Source: Celoporthe dispersa (taxonomy: Eukaryota > Ascomycota > Sordariomycetes > Diaporthales > Cryphonectriaceae). From it: a stretch of 64,000 bases of DNA. Positions 24,199 to 35,066 of this stretch are shown piece by piece; within the stretch, counting starts at the first letter, position 1; every line of letters begins with the position of its first letter. The notes beneath the pieces were generated by a model. The model saw nothing but the letters and a program-made list of their open reading frames with translations, had not been told where the DNA came from and searched no databases. The stretch is from assembly GCA_016584495.1 (NCBI GenBank), contig WAID01000003.1, positions 5,784,501 to 5,848,500 on the forward strand, given 5' to 3'. A program made the translations under genes and the position numbers.

Positions 24199-26066
24199 CT
24201 GGGAGGGACCTAGCCGGCTGACAGGTGCTGTGGTGGCACGTACTGTCATGTAGAATTTGGGCTTGTGGGAAGGCGCGGTTCCAGGCTGGGCTAGGGAACA
24301 ACCATCCCCCCTGTGGACGGGCTTGGGCTGCTCAAGTGAGCGCTGCACAGGGGGCTCGCCCCCAGTCCAGTTGGGTGCTGGCGGCATTGGTCATCCCCCG
24401 TTTCGATCGCATCACGAGTCCTGGGTCACCCACCACCCATCCTCGCACAACCCAATCCCCGCGTACCTGTCTGCCTGTGTGACTCTTCTCTCCTTCTCGA
24501 TCCCCTCTTTCTCTCTCATTCCCTCTCTCCCCCTCCCTCTACCGTCCATCTCCCGTTCTTCTGTAATCACAGCTCCAGCGAGCTATCTTCGAGTGCCTAT
24601 CAGGTTCTCTTTTTTTACCCTTTTTTTTTACCCTTTTTTTTTCCATCTGTTATTTTCCCTTCCTAATCTGGGCCTTGTCAATCTACCAAGCCTATTTCGT
24701 GCTGACTAGTAGACATCTGCTACTACTGCAGTAGTACCTCTTCCCCCCGTCTGCTCCCCGTACTCGACCTCCCGTTGTCTGTGACTAATCGACTTCGATG
24801 ATCCATCCTGGCCCCGTTGTACCCTCTCCCTCTCTATCTCCCTCCCAACGATTCCTCTCTTGTCTTCTCTTCACCTTGTCTCCATTCTATTTATCCTCCC
24901 TCCATCGATCTAGAGCGTCGCTCTCCCCGACTGACTGACTGTCGAGACTACATCTTTTACGTCTTGCACTTGGGTCTGGCTGGGCCTTTCACCTGAGCAC
25001 TCGTTATCTACCTACCAGAGTCACTGAGTTGATCTTAGTAGCTTACAAGTACAGATAAGAGAGAGGTTGCCTCACCACATCCCCCGACCTACAAGAACTC
25101 CCTTCAGACCTCCCCTCTCGCACCACCCCCCTCACCTCAGCTCGAGAGCCCACACAGCAGCTGTGCTCAGTCAGGCCTGCCGCACGTACGGTACATTTGC
25201 AGTTCGAGCAGGGCAGCACGAGACGAGACCAGCCAACCAGCGAGAACCGCCCACGCCTTTCACTACCTGGAGTCAGTCATAGGACCCTGTCGCACGCTCC
25301 AGCCGCCGAGCGCCTCTGAGCGCCTCCTGACTCTGACCACTACCACCGCCGTCATCGTCTAACTTCGCGGCTCTTCTCAGCCGTCTGGCTGGTGGTCACA
25401 TCACGACGCCTTCCTCCCTTCACTGTGCCTACAGGTGAACCTCCCCCTGCGTCGGTACACCGAGCCGTTGTCGTGGCCTGCCAAGTCTGCCTACGACGAT
25501 CGCGTCCAGCAGGCTTCACATTCAGCAAGACCCCCCCTGGTCGCTAACCAGGGCCCCTGTCTGTTAGTCCCCAGCCTGCTGCAGCGCTCCAACAAGGTAC
25601 GCATCCACCAATGCACCCCATCCCCATGCAATGCCCACACCCATGCTTTTGGCTCCATCACGGTTACGCACTCAAGCACTCCGAGGGCACTCACCTCCCA
25701 TCTCGACGAACATCATTGCGCCGCGTCGAATCGGATCCCTTGCCTGCCGCTGCCGCTGCCCTGACCTGACCATCATCTCAGACCTCCTGGGCTCCCAACA
25801 TCATCCGAACGCCATCACTTGCTCTTCTCTCTTTCGTTTCCTTTCTTCTTCTGACCGTCTTCCCTTTCCAGGGCGCAGCACTTCTTCTTTCCTAGGAACA
25901 GGAACCACCACCCCCATCGGCCACTTCCTCTCACCTTACACTGCCAGCCCATCTACATGCGTACATGACGCCAACGACAGAGGCCTTCGATTCCTACTAC
26001 CTATAAGCCTGCGGGCTGCGTCAACACAGCTGCTTTCCTGTCCCTCGCCAGCTCTCACAGGAAGCC

Positions 26067-29000
26067 ATGGCTTCACAGTCCTCGACTCCGGGGCGCCCCC
26101 GCCCTTCCAGCGATGCTATGGATCAATGGAGCGTCGGTGTTAAGATCGGGAAGGGCAGCTTCGCCACTGTGTATTCGGGGACTCACAAGGTCAGCTTCCT
26201 CTGCTCTACACTCCCATACACTTGCCTGGTCCCCCCGTACGTTAATGTCTCGGGGCCTGTCTCTCTCCCTCCCGTTCCAAGAGAGCCGGGAATGAAGTCT
26301 GCCACGGGTTGACTCACACCACCTTTGCCCGCCTTGACACTGTTTCCGTGTATCGTCTGCCACAGACTGACATCTTCTTGTCTATGCAGAGAACCGGAGC
26401 CTACGTCGCCATCAAATCCGTCGAGCTTGGGAAACTGAAGGGCAAAGTGAAGGAGAACCTCTATACCGAGATTAAGATCCTCGAGACGCTTCGGCACCCT
26501 CACATCGTCGCCCTGCATGAATGCGTCGAGACCCCGTCCCACATCCACCTCATGATGGAATTCTGTGAGCTCGGCGACCTGTCGCTGTTCATCAAGAAGA
26601 GGGAGTACTTCCCGGAACATCCAGCCACCAAGGACATGGCACGGAGATATCCAGGGGTCCCCAACGGTGGTCTGAACGAGGTCATAATACGCCATTTTCT
26701 CAAGCAGCTCGCAAGCGCTCTCGAGTTCCTCCGTGGGAAGAACCTGATCCACCGCGACATCAAGCCCCAAAATCTGCTCTTGCTTCCATCGCCTGTCTGG
26801 AGAGAAAACGAGAAGTACAAGCCGCTCATCCTCAGCGCCAGCCACGACAGTCTCATCCCGGCAGCCGGGCTGCGGTCGCTGCCTATGCTCAAGCTGGCAG
26901 ACTTTGGTTTTGCCCGTGTGCTGCCATCCACCTCGCTCGCCGAGACCCTCTGCGGCTCCCCGCTCTACATGGCCCCGGAGATCCTGCGTTACGAACGCTA
27001 CGATGCCAAGGCCGACCTGTGGTCTATGGGGACCGTGCTGTACGAGATGGCGGCAGGACGAGCTCCATTCCGGGCTACTAACCATGTCGAGCTCCTCCGC
27101 AAGATAGAAGCAGGTGGTGATGTGATCAAATTCCCAAGGGAGACCGTCCTCTCGGCCGAGATGAAGTCTCTCATCCGCGCGCTCCTCAAGAGAAGTCCTG
27201 TGGAGCGGATCAGCTTTGAGGCTTTCTTCGCCCATGACATCGTGACAAGCCAGATACCAGGACTCGTCGAGGATGACCTGCCCCGACCCCCACAGCCGAG
27301 AAGGTCACACGAGTCCATAACGGCCTCCAGGACCAGTGACTCGGATTCAATTGGTCGAAAGTCGTCACTACGAAGATATGGCACGGACCGAGACCTGAGC
27401 GGCGGCGGTGGCGGCGAGACGGTCTCGTCTCCCGTGGATCCTGTCGAGAGGCCGTATAGGCGTTCCCCATTGTCTACCCCTACAGAGACCGAGAAACAGC
27501 TTGGTCACCATTCCCCCAGGCTTAGCTACTCTCCGCGCCAGGACATGGGGCAAGGCCTGGGTATACGTCGTCCACAACCTGTTCCATCCACTTCGGCTCC
27601 AGCACGCCCAACCATGTACGAACCTCGCCGGCGTGGACAGTCAAGTGCGTCGGCCAACGCAGCCGCTCGCGACGGTGTCCCTTCGGGATCCACTGGAGAG
27701 CAGCAGAGTAGCCGAAGCGGAAGAAACCCGAACCAGCATGAGATGGCAGAGCAAGAAATCGCTTTCGAGCGTGACTATGTCGTTGTCGACAAGAACCAAG
27801 TCGCGGTCAACGCTCTAGCTGACGAGTTGGCTGCCAATGGGCGCATGGCCTCGCAAGCACAAGGTCAGTCTCCTAAGTCGGGACAGATGGTGCGGCGGGC
27901 TACGACCCAGGGTGGCCCCGACTCCACCACAGGTGCCGTTGCACATTCACCAGCACGGGTCGTGCAGATTGCGCAGAGCAGACGGCCAAACGCTCACGAG
28001 CGCAAGTCATCGCTGAGTGTCAGCCCAAGCTCTACCGCCAACTACATCTCCCGGGCCATCCATGAGACGAGCCTCCGTCTTCTGGGCATCCGAAGCCCGG
28101 CCCTTGTTGGTAAAGGCGCATCTCCACCTCAGCTGTACAACCCCTTCCCAGCCTACCCCACCCCATCGGCTCCTGTGAATCTCATAGGCGATGGAAAGCA
28201 GACCGCACCATACGACGAGGATGCCCGCGTTGCCCAGTGCATCGAGGAGATCGCATCACGAAGTGACGTCGTTTACGGCTTTGCCGAAGTCAAGTACAAG
28301 CAGCTTGTGCCTCTGACCCCATCTATGGACCACGGACTAGGCGGCGTGCCGGCAGACGGGACGGCCTCTGATGTCGAGGACGGACTGACTCCGGATGCTA
28401 TTGTGTCATTGTCAGAAGAGGCGCTTGTGTTGTACGTCAAGGCCTTGTCGCTTCTTGCCAAATCTATGGACGTGGCGAGTCTGTGGTGGTCGAGAAGGAC
28501 CCGCTCCGAGGCATCTGGTGGCCATGCATCGTCAGCTCGCGACTCTGGCAATACGCAAAATCTCACCTCAAGGATCAATGCCGTTGTGCAGTGGGTTCGC
28601 GCACGGTTCAATGAGGTCCTGGAGAAGGCCGAGGTGGTACGTCTGAAGCTCATCGATGCACAGGGAAATCTGCCGGAGGAGCATCCCAGCCACCCCAGCA
28701 ACCACTCGACAGGGGCTGGGACAGCGGGCGGCTCAGCCGTCGACGGTGTCGTCATCACGCCTGGCATCAGTGCGGAGAGGCTCATGTACGACCGAGCCGT
28801 GGAGATGAGCCGCAAGGCAGCGATCGACGAGATATCGAATGAAGACCTTGTAGGCTGTGAGCTCTCCTACCTTACGGCCATCTGTATGCTCGAGGCGGTG
28901 TTGGACAACGACGAGGATCTCCCCTAAGAGGCGAGTCTCCGGATCCACTAAGGAGGAGCGTACGACTCCGCGGGAGGATGCGTCGGAGATCAACGCCGAC

Positions 29001-29237
29001 GACCAACAGGCTATCAGAAAGTGTGAGTCGTTGTGATGAAGCTTACAGGGAAAGAGAGAGCACCGTAGCCGCTAATACCGAGCAGTGATAGTCATGATTA
29101 CCGGTCGACTGGCCACGGTCAGGCGCAAGCTACACAGGATCGCGAGCGCAACGCAGCAACAGCAACAGCAACAGACTGTCGCCCGACGCCGCAGTGGTGA
29201 CGGAACTCCGAGGAGCTTGTCTTCTCAGGCCTCATAG
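26067..29237 (+). CDS. atg1: Autophagy serine/threonine kinase ATG1 (one apparent frame break near the 3' end)
   Basis: Initiates autophagosome formation with ATG13/ATG17. Exon 1 is 26067-26189 (MASQSSTPG.., glycine loop IGKGSFATVYSG). Intron 26190-26389. Exon 2 contains the catalytic lysine AYVAIKSVE, HRDIKPQNLLL, DFGF and APE within LYMAPEIL. Residues near YVVVDKNQVAVNAL fit the conserved ATG8-interacting motif (YxxV). The C-terminal EAT/MIT region is visible (SRAIHETSLRLLGI; ALVLYVKALSLLAKSMDVASLWW). The frame hits TAA at 28925, directly after a C4 run; with one C fewer it continues through KRRVSGSTKEERTTPRED and EINADDQQAIRK, then intron 29023-29085 and a last exon with VMITGRLATVRRKLHRI, a seven-Q run and a TAG at 29235-29237. 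That tail is typical of ATG1, so the early stop looks artefactual. Confidence 0.94.
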
Positions 29238-30215
29238 GAGGACCATAATTCACGATTGAACGAAAACTGCATCAATACGTATCACGACAGGTTGATTTTA
29301 GCCTGGCCGACTTGACCTATACGACAGGGACCAGTCCTGCCGAGAAGAGGTCATGCCACTGCTGCACCCTCCTTTCTCTCACGCGTCACATGCCTGATTT
29401 TTATAGGGAAGGGCAGCTCATCAAACGGTGTTTACGGTTTTCATTCTCTTTTTCTTCCTTGTCTTTCTTTTCTGCTTCGATTCATTAGAGAATGTTGTTT
29501 AATTGCTTCATCTTGAAACACGGAATTTTCTCTCTTGTCTAACATGACAAAGGTTGACGCGGGGTCTCGGGCGTGATGGTGGTTGGATCGGCACTCATCG
29601 GTTTACAGGACAGCACGGTAGTTGGACTCGGATTTGCAGGCTTGTTTTCCATTGGGCGTTACTCTTTGATTTGATTTTTTCTTTTTTTCCTTTTCAGGGG
29701 ACAAACTCGAGAATGGACCAGGTCCCAAGGCCAAATCATATGTTTTTTTTTATTCCCTTTCTTAGCAAGATTGATTCTAAGAGGATGAATGGATTATCAG
29801 CATGGGGTGTCTGATTCTGGTGCTGCTAGGCAGGCAACGAAGCTGGACTCTGCTGACGACGCAAGACCCAGACCCGACTCAGGCTCATGAGTGTTGCCGT
29901 CGAGGGTGTGGACCAAGGGCTGTGCATTCTTCCCTGGGTATACCTACTTTCCATTCTTTATCCTGTATCCTTTGCAGCGGTGTATAAATTAGAGACAATT
30001 ACCTTGGAAACCAAGAGCATCAGGATCATGGAGGCATATTTTCAAGTCATCTCTGTTCAGGATCTCACACTGGTCTGGCAGGTAGTGCCATATTTGCAAT
30101 CTTCTCGGAATAGCAATCAGGCATAGTAAGTAAGTAGTAAGGACAAAGCATCCTTGCTCCATGATCAAATGGTTTTATTTTCAAATCAGTACCATGTGTG
30201 ATGAATTGCCTAATT
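29238..30215. other. Intergenic, convergent ATG1 / PEP mutase-like genes
   Basis: Roughly 1 kb between convergent 3' ends. AT-richer than the flanking genes with several T-runs and no recognisable gene. It probably contains both 3' UTRs. Confidence 0.5.
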
Positions 30216-31317
30216 CTACACACCATTGGCAAAGGCCTGGCCTCCCATCTCCTTGTCAAAGGCTGCATACTTGTTCAGCCCACACACCTCAAAACACTCC
30301 CTCACCCCACCCCTCACCCTCCCCTCCTCGTCCTTCCTCTCAGCCACCATCCCGGTGCTTCGGAGCTCCTTGGCCGTCTCCCGATACGCAAGGACAGCCG
30401 CAGTCATAGAGAAACACGGCCAGATGACAATCCGATACCCCATCTCCCGCGCCTCGTCAGCCGAGACCAAGGGCGTGACCCCACCAGCCACCATGTTCAG
30501 CAGACACGGCGTCGGCGCCAGAGCACGCACGCTGTCGCGCACCTGGTCCAGGGTGCGCATCCCCTCCAGGAACACGACGTCGGCGCCGGCCTGCACGGCA
30601 AGGCGGAGGCGGTGGAGGGCGGCTTCGTAGCCCAGGGATTGCAGGGCGTCGGTGCGGGCGATGAGGACGATGTCGTCGCCATCCGATGCCTGGCGGGCGG
30701 CGTGGGCCGCCCGGATGCGAGCTGTGTAGGTGGCCTCGTCGACCAGCTCCTTGCCCATCAGGTGGCCGCAGCGCTTGGTGGTGGCTTGGTCTTCTATGTG
30801 GAGGGCTGCCACTCCGGCTTGGATGTAGCGTTCGACCTTTGGACATAGTTTAGCCTTTGCTTGTTTTACGCTACGAAAAGAACAAGAAAAAAAAGGGGGG
30901 GGACGTGGGGGAGTGGCTTACTGTCCTGGCGACCATGACGGGCCCGCCGTAGCCCGTGTCTGCGTCGGCGATGACGGGGACGTTACGGTCCAGGCTGGCG
31001 ATCATAGCTGCGTTGCGGACCATGTCGTCGGCCGTTGCGATGCCGAGGTCGGGCATTCCCAGGACGGAGATGGCTGTGCCTGCGCCGGTCTGCAGTGGAC
31101 AAAAGTTTTGGTTTTTCTTAGCTCACGCTCTCTCACTCTTTCATGGCCATTCTTGGTCTGGTCCTCATTGGCTTGGGCAACTAACCATGTACAGGTTCTC
31201 GAAGCCTTCGTCCAGGCATACCCTGGCAGAGAGGCCGTCCTGGACGCCGGGGCAGACGATCAGCTTGTTCTCGTCTGCGAGCTGGGCGCGGAGCTTGGCG
31301 GCTGCCTTGTTGACCAT
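30216..31317 (-). CDS. PEP mutase / isocitrate lyase superfamily protein
   Basis: Small (306-residue) member of the group that includes carboxyphosphonoenolpyruvate mutase, 2-methylisocitrate lyase-like and oxaloacetate acetylhydrolase-like enzymes, which act on C-C or C-P bonds of short oxo-acids with Mg2+. Exons on the minus strand are 31317-31186, 31089-30922 and 30836-30216, and phases close exactly. Motifs: FENLYMTGAGTAIS, the Mg-binding VIADADTGYGG, AALHIEDQATTKRCGHL with the superfamily catalytic KRCGH cysteine, and ARTDALQSLGYEAALHR. The substrate cannot be assigned. No targeting peptide is evident, so it is probably cytosolic. Its 5' end faces an AT-rich island. Confidence 0.9.
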
Positions 31318-31487
31318 GTTGGATGATTGTTGTCTGGAACGGAAGGAAGAAAGAAAGAAACCAAAGAGTGGGTGTGTGTGTGTGAGAGAGAGGTATTCAA
31401 GATTGGAGTGCCGGGCTGGTATTTTATGAACGGATGGAAATTGTTGTTGTCTCCAAAATGAGTCCTCGAGTGAGACCTGGACCACAA

Positions 31488-31494
31488 TTATATA
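31488..31494 (-). promoter_or_regulatory. TATA box candidate for the PEP mutase-like gene
   Basis: TATATAA on the minus strand, 171 bases upstream of the ATG at 31317. Position and match are reasonable, but no initiator element was identified. Confidence 0.4.
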
Positions 31495-33389
31495 TTGTTA
31501 GTAAGTATCTACATGTACACGCGGAAACAGTGGTCTAAATCGGGGCGAACGTGCAATTTATTTGTCGCAACCCAAGCAAGGCGAAACGGGCAAACCGTTG
31601 GTCTGAAAAACATGCTGGATCTAATTAGATTTGATTTTTTTCTTATTTTTTTTATTTCATTTTATTTCCCTTCCGCTCTCGGGCGGAGGACAAACCCACC
31701 CAGGAAGTTTCCAAACCATCACCAAGATCTCCCAAGCTTGACCCCAAAACAACCATCTGGATTACGAGGTGGCGATCTGGAACGGCACCGGTTCGGCATC
31801 TCGCGGGTTTGCGGCGTTTGTAGAAAGCGGGCACCGCGGCCAGCATCTTTGTCCCCGTAAATGTGGACTTCTTTTCCATGTGAGGAGCCGGACCCGTTTT
31901 GATATATTTCATTACATATTGCTATGTATATATGAATACCATGCACCTGTAGCAACATTTGGTTGGGTTTTCGTTGCGATACAGTCGGGCGGTAGAGAGA
32001 TTGGATATCTAGGTGGGCAAAAATGCACTTATATGTTCTGATCAACAGGTCAATTAATCATCCAATCTGCGTTTTTGTCTGCCCGGGGCGACAACAATGA
32101 CGTGAAGGTGGAGGGGGAGCCTTTTGACCGCTGGACAATCTACCATCCTACTCAGTCGACGACACCCTCTCTTCTTCTCGCCCCTTGCCCCTCGATGCTC
32201 ATGGGGCGCGCCAAGGAATAACACACAAATATGGGTCACCGGGAACGATGATGTCTGTATCTGAGAATATCATCCTCAGATTGGAACCAGAAAATGAAGA
32301 GAGATTGCAGTCTGCTGCTCCTGGAAGCTATGTTTGTGATACCCCAAAATTACTGGGAATCAAAGAAACTCCACACACGAAGCCTTTTGAGATTAAACGA
32401 GCAATGAAGCTGCTGAGCCCATGGATGGCAATATCTCTGAATATATAGTCCGTGTTCGTGAATCTGCGGGCCAAGAACTCGAAGAGCATACTGATATATG
32501 TAAAGGCCTAGGCTTCGTCCCCCATATCGCTTCTATGCACATTGGCACTGAAGTATCCCACAGGATGTCTCCAGATATTGTCCATAATACTAGCTGGCTT
32601 GATGATTCTGGCCTCGTCAGATCAACGTTTCGTTAGGATACGAAATCTTTATTCTGATACCCTCTATAGACTCTAGAGCGCTTAGCAGTGATGAAATGCC
32701 TCGGTTTTATTTTTGACAAAGATCTGTCCAGACCTGCTTAGGATAAACGCCCTCGAGCCCTAAGTCTCGTTTGAAAAATCTGAACATAAAGTGGCTAGAA
32801 GCATCTACGAAGCCCGGCTTGTTTCAGTATTTACTCGCAGATGCTTTGCCAGCACCGCTGGTGTTGCATGCATATCTCTTCAAGGTGATAGATAGATAAT
32901 GCCTGCGTGTTGTCCATACTCGTTCAAGAATGAAGCTAGACTTTGAGGATGGTTACCAAGCTGTTTGTGAATCGTAGCTGATTCGGCGTGTGGAAAAAGC
33001 GGCGAGACTTGGTGAAAATGTGTGAGAAGAGCAATACCACCGGTGGACTCCCTTTTTTTTTTTGCACCGAAATGTCATTTCCATAGCCGCGGCCTTGTAG
33101 GTCCACACGTCTCTCAGCCTTTGCAGCTTTGACCATTGCTATACACCTCTTCAATCGAAGAATGAGAAGGAAAAGATAAAACACGCTGGAACTTGCTAAT
33201 GAATTTACAACTCCACTTACCCTGTTTATCAAGAACACCTGGGCACGGGGTGTAGATGTAATAATAATTCCTGTGCTGTTAAAAAGGGCGCTACGAAAGA
33301 AAGGTAACGGATTCGGTCAGTGGCCACTTAACAGGTTGAATATAATGTGCCAAGAACAGAGATACAACATGTGGCGAAGTAGCGCAAAT
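31495..33389. other. AT-richer island, apparently decayed sequence
   Basis: Visibly lower GC than the rest of the window, with many in-frame stops and TA-rich words. Short open stretches (for example 32185-32448 and 32421-32636) read like protein in pieces but match no family I recognise. It may be a decayed mobile element or gene next to the tRNA; RIP could explain the base bias but was not computed. Confidence 0.4.
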
Positions 33390-33480
33390 GGTCGAGTGGT
33401 GTAGTGGTTATCACGTGTCGTTCACAAGTTGATGTGAGCTCTTCCCGACAAGGTCCCCGGTTCGATCCCGGGCTCGATCA
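33390..33480 (+). tRNA. tRNA-Val (anticodon CAC) with 18-nt intron
   Basis: Cloverleaf can be drawn by eye. The acceptor GGTCGAG (33390-33396) pairs with CTCGATC (33473-33479) with one G-U. The D-arm is GTGTAGTGGTTATCAC. The anticodon stem TGTCG pairs with CGACA (33446-33450) and the T-arm is CCCGG-TTCGATC-CCGGG. The anticodon CAC is at 33423-33425 after TT, and the intron 33427-33444 starts one base 3' of the anticodon at the canonical position. Discriminator A is at 33480. TTTTT (33482-33486) is the Pol III terminator. Confidence 0.95.
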
Positions 33481-33481
33481 G

Positions 33482-33486
33482 TTTTT
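33482..33486 (+). terminator. Pol III T5 terminator of tRNA-Val
   Basis: Run of five T two bases after the discriminator base, as expected for a Pol III transcript. Confidence 0.8.
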
Positions 33487-35066
33487 GCCGTCGTTCTTCT
33501 CCCTCTTTTTTTTCCCTTGGTGGGGTTTGATTATTGTCATCCTATCTATGTATGGAGGGAGGATCAATAATTTCGTTGCTAAATTATAGGTGAATGAAGG
33601 AGATTCTTTTGTTTTGGACATTTATTAGAACCAGCGGCGATGCTGGAGTCGGGTGGGGTCTTGTCGACTGACTGACTACTTACTGACTGGACTGAACTTT
33701 CCGAACGTGGCGGAGGAGGTTGAGATTAATTGTTCTATTATGTATTACTACTTACTTACTACTACTTACTATATATATCTTTAGTAAAATAGAAACCAAG
33801 AAATTGAATGAGAACGTGGGACTTAATCAAGATTTGGTTCGGCATGAGGATGTATATAACTCACTGGACGAGATAACAGTCTCACGTGTGAACATGAATG
33901 GACATGATCAAATCATTACCGGTTTTCAAAGCACAAAATTGCAAGCGGTGGTGGCTCCTCCTGGTCATGCATATGAGTTCGAAGATAGTCTCTTGTATTA
34001 TTGTGATAAGAATAACTCTTGATTTGCTTGGTGGTCATGCGTCGTTAAGCTCAGGCTCGAATCCGTCCAGGCGGTCGTCCGGTTGAGGATAGATACCCAG
34101 TGTTCCCGCCCGTGCTTGGTTATATACATGTAGTAATACCGCGCGAGGGAGGGCGATGCTAAGCCTCGAGGTTTCTTCGCCTCCAAGATACCAACACTAT
34201 CCGCACATTAAAACCATTACATATGCTTTGTCCCTCCCAGACATAAGTGTCCGGCTCTGGCTCAGTGTCGACATGTCACTGCCCGCCCCTGCTCTGCACT
34301 CGTATAGTAATGGTACAAACAGAATTTTTTGTTCTTTTTTCCAAAAAAAAAAAAAATCAAATTCAAAAGGTTCAATCAAGAAATATCTTCAAAAGACCTG
34401 CCCCAATGCATCTCTGATCTGGACTCCGACTGCAAAAGACCGCTTTCGATCCAGGGGGTATCTCCTCAAAAAAAAAACAAAGATTCAGAATGTGTGTAGA
34501 ATATGAGGGTTTTCTTCTCCTTCCAGTGCACGGAGGGACAAGTGAAGTGGGAAGGAAAGGGAAGAGGAAAAGGTAAACAATGACGCCGGTAATGCTGACG
34601 ACGATGATGAATATTTGTTCGGGAGGACAGGCAGCTCTGGGGGAGAGACAGGAGAGGCCTGGTGTCGGTGAGGTGGCGGCGTAGGTGATGGATGTGGTGG
34701 TGACCGCAGTCCCTGGAGCAGGAGCTGGGGGAAAAACCAATCTCTATATTGCTTTGTATGCGCAGGCCGATCGTCCCGGGTCATTCAGTCGTGAAGAAGA
34801 CAATAAGGAAGAGTTTCTTGGGGGCTGCATTTTATATCGGCCCGATCGGTAGGAGAGACCCAAGAAAGAAAAGAAGAAACAAAAAAGTTGGGCGAGTAGT
34901 GGTTGCACAAGGTGGGCGGGAGAGCGTCGAGAGAAAGGAACCGTGTCGGGATTCAGATGTGTCTGGTTGCTTTCTTTCTTGTTGGTGTGGGGAGACCAGA
35001 TGCGTGATAGGTTGCGTGGGTGTGCTCGTAAGAAGTTAGTGCCAGCAGGACCGGGGGAGATGGTCA
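33487..35066. other. Intergenic, AT-rich then mixed
   Basis: The first 700 bases are AT-rich with TA-repeats around 33750-33785; later sequence is mixed, with A-runs at 34343-34356 and 34470-34479. No gene is recognised. The last few hundred bases are probably the 3' UTR of the minus-strand gene ending at 35067. Confidence 0.45.

Larger units (their letters stand above)
19418..26066. other. 6.6 kb gene-poor region, including ATG1 leader
   Basis: No ORF here resembles a protein family or shows convincing coding structure. Visible features are TG (21915-21938), CA (about 22429-22448) and GAA (22827-22854) microsatellites, GGAT repeats near 23136-23150, a tandem 12-mer (24175-24198), T-tracts separated by ACCC (24608-24642), and from about 24450 onward a strongly CT-rich stretch that reads as promoter and long 5' leader of ATG1. 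Confidence 0.5.

Noticed and set aside
26183..27235. 350-codon minus-strand ORF opposite ATG1
   Set aside because: Lies opposite the kinase domain, whose motifs are unambiguous on the plus strand.
34030..34090. Possible tRNA (CTCGAATCC looks like a T-loop)
   Set aside because: No pairing T-stem, no acceptor or anticodon stem could be drawn.
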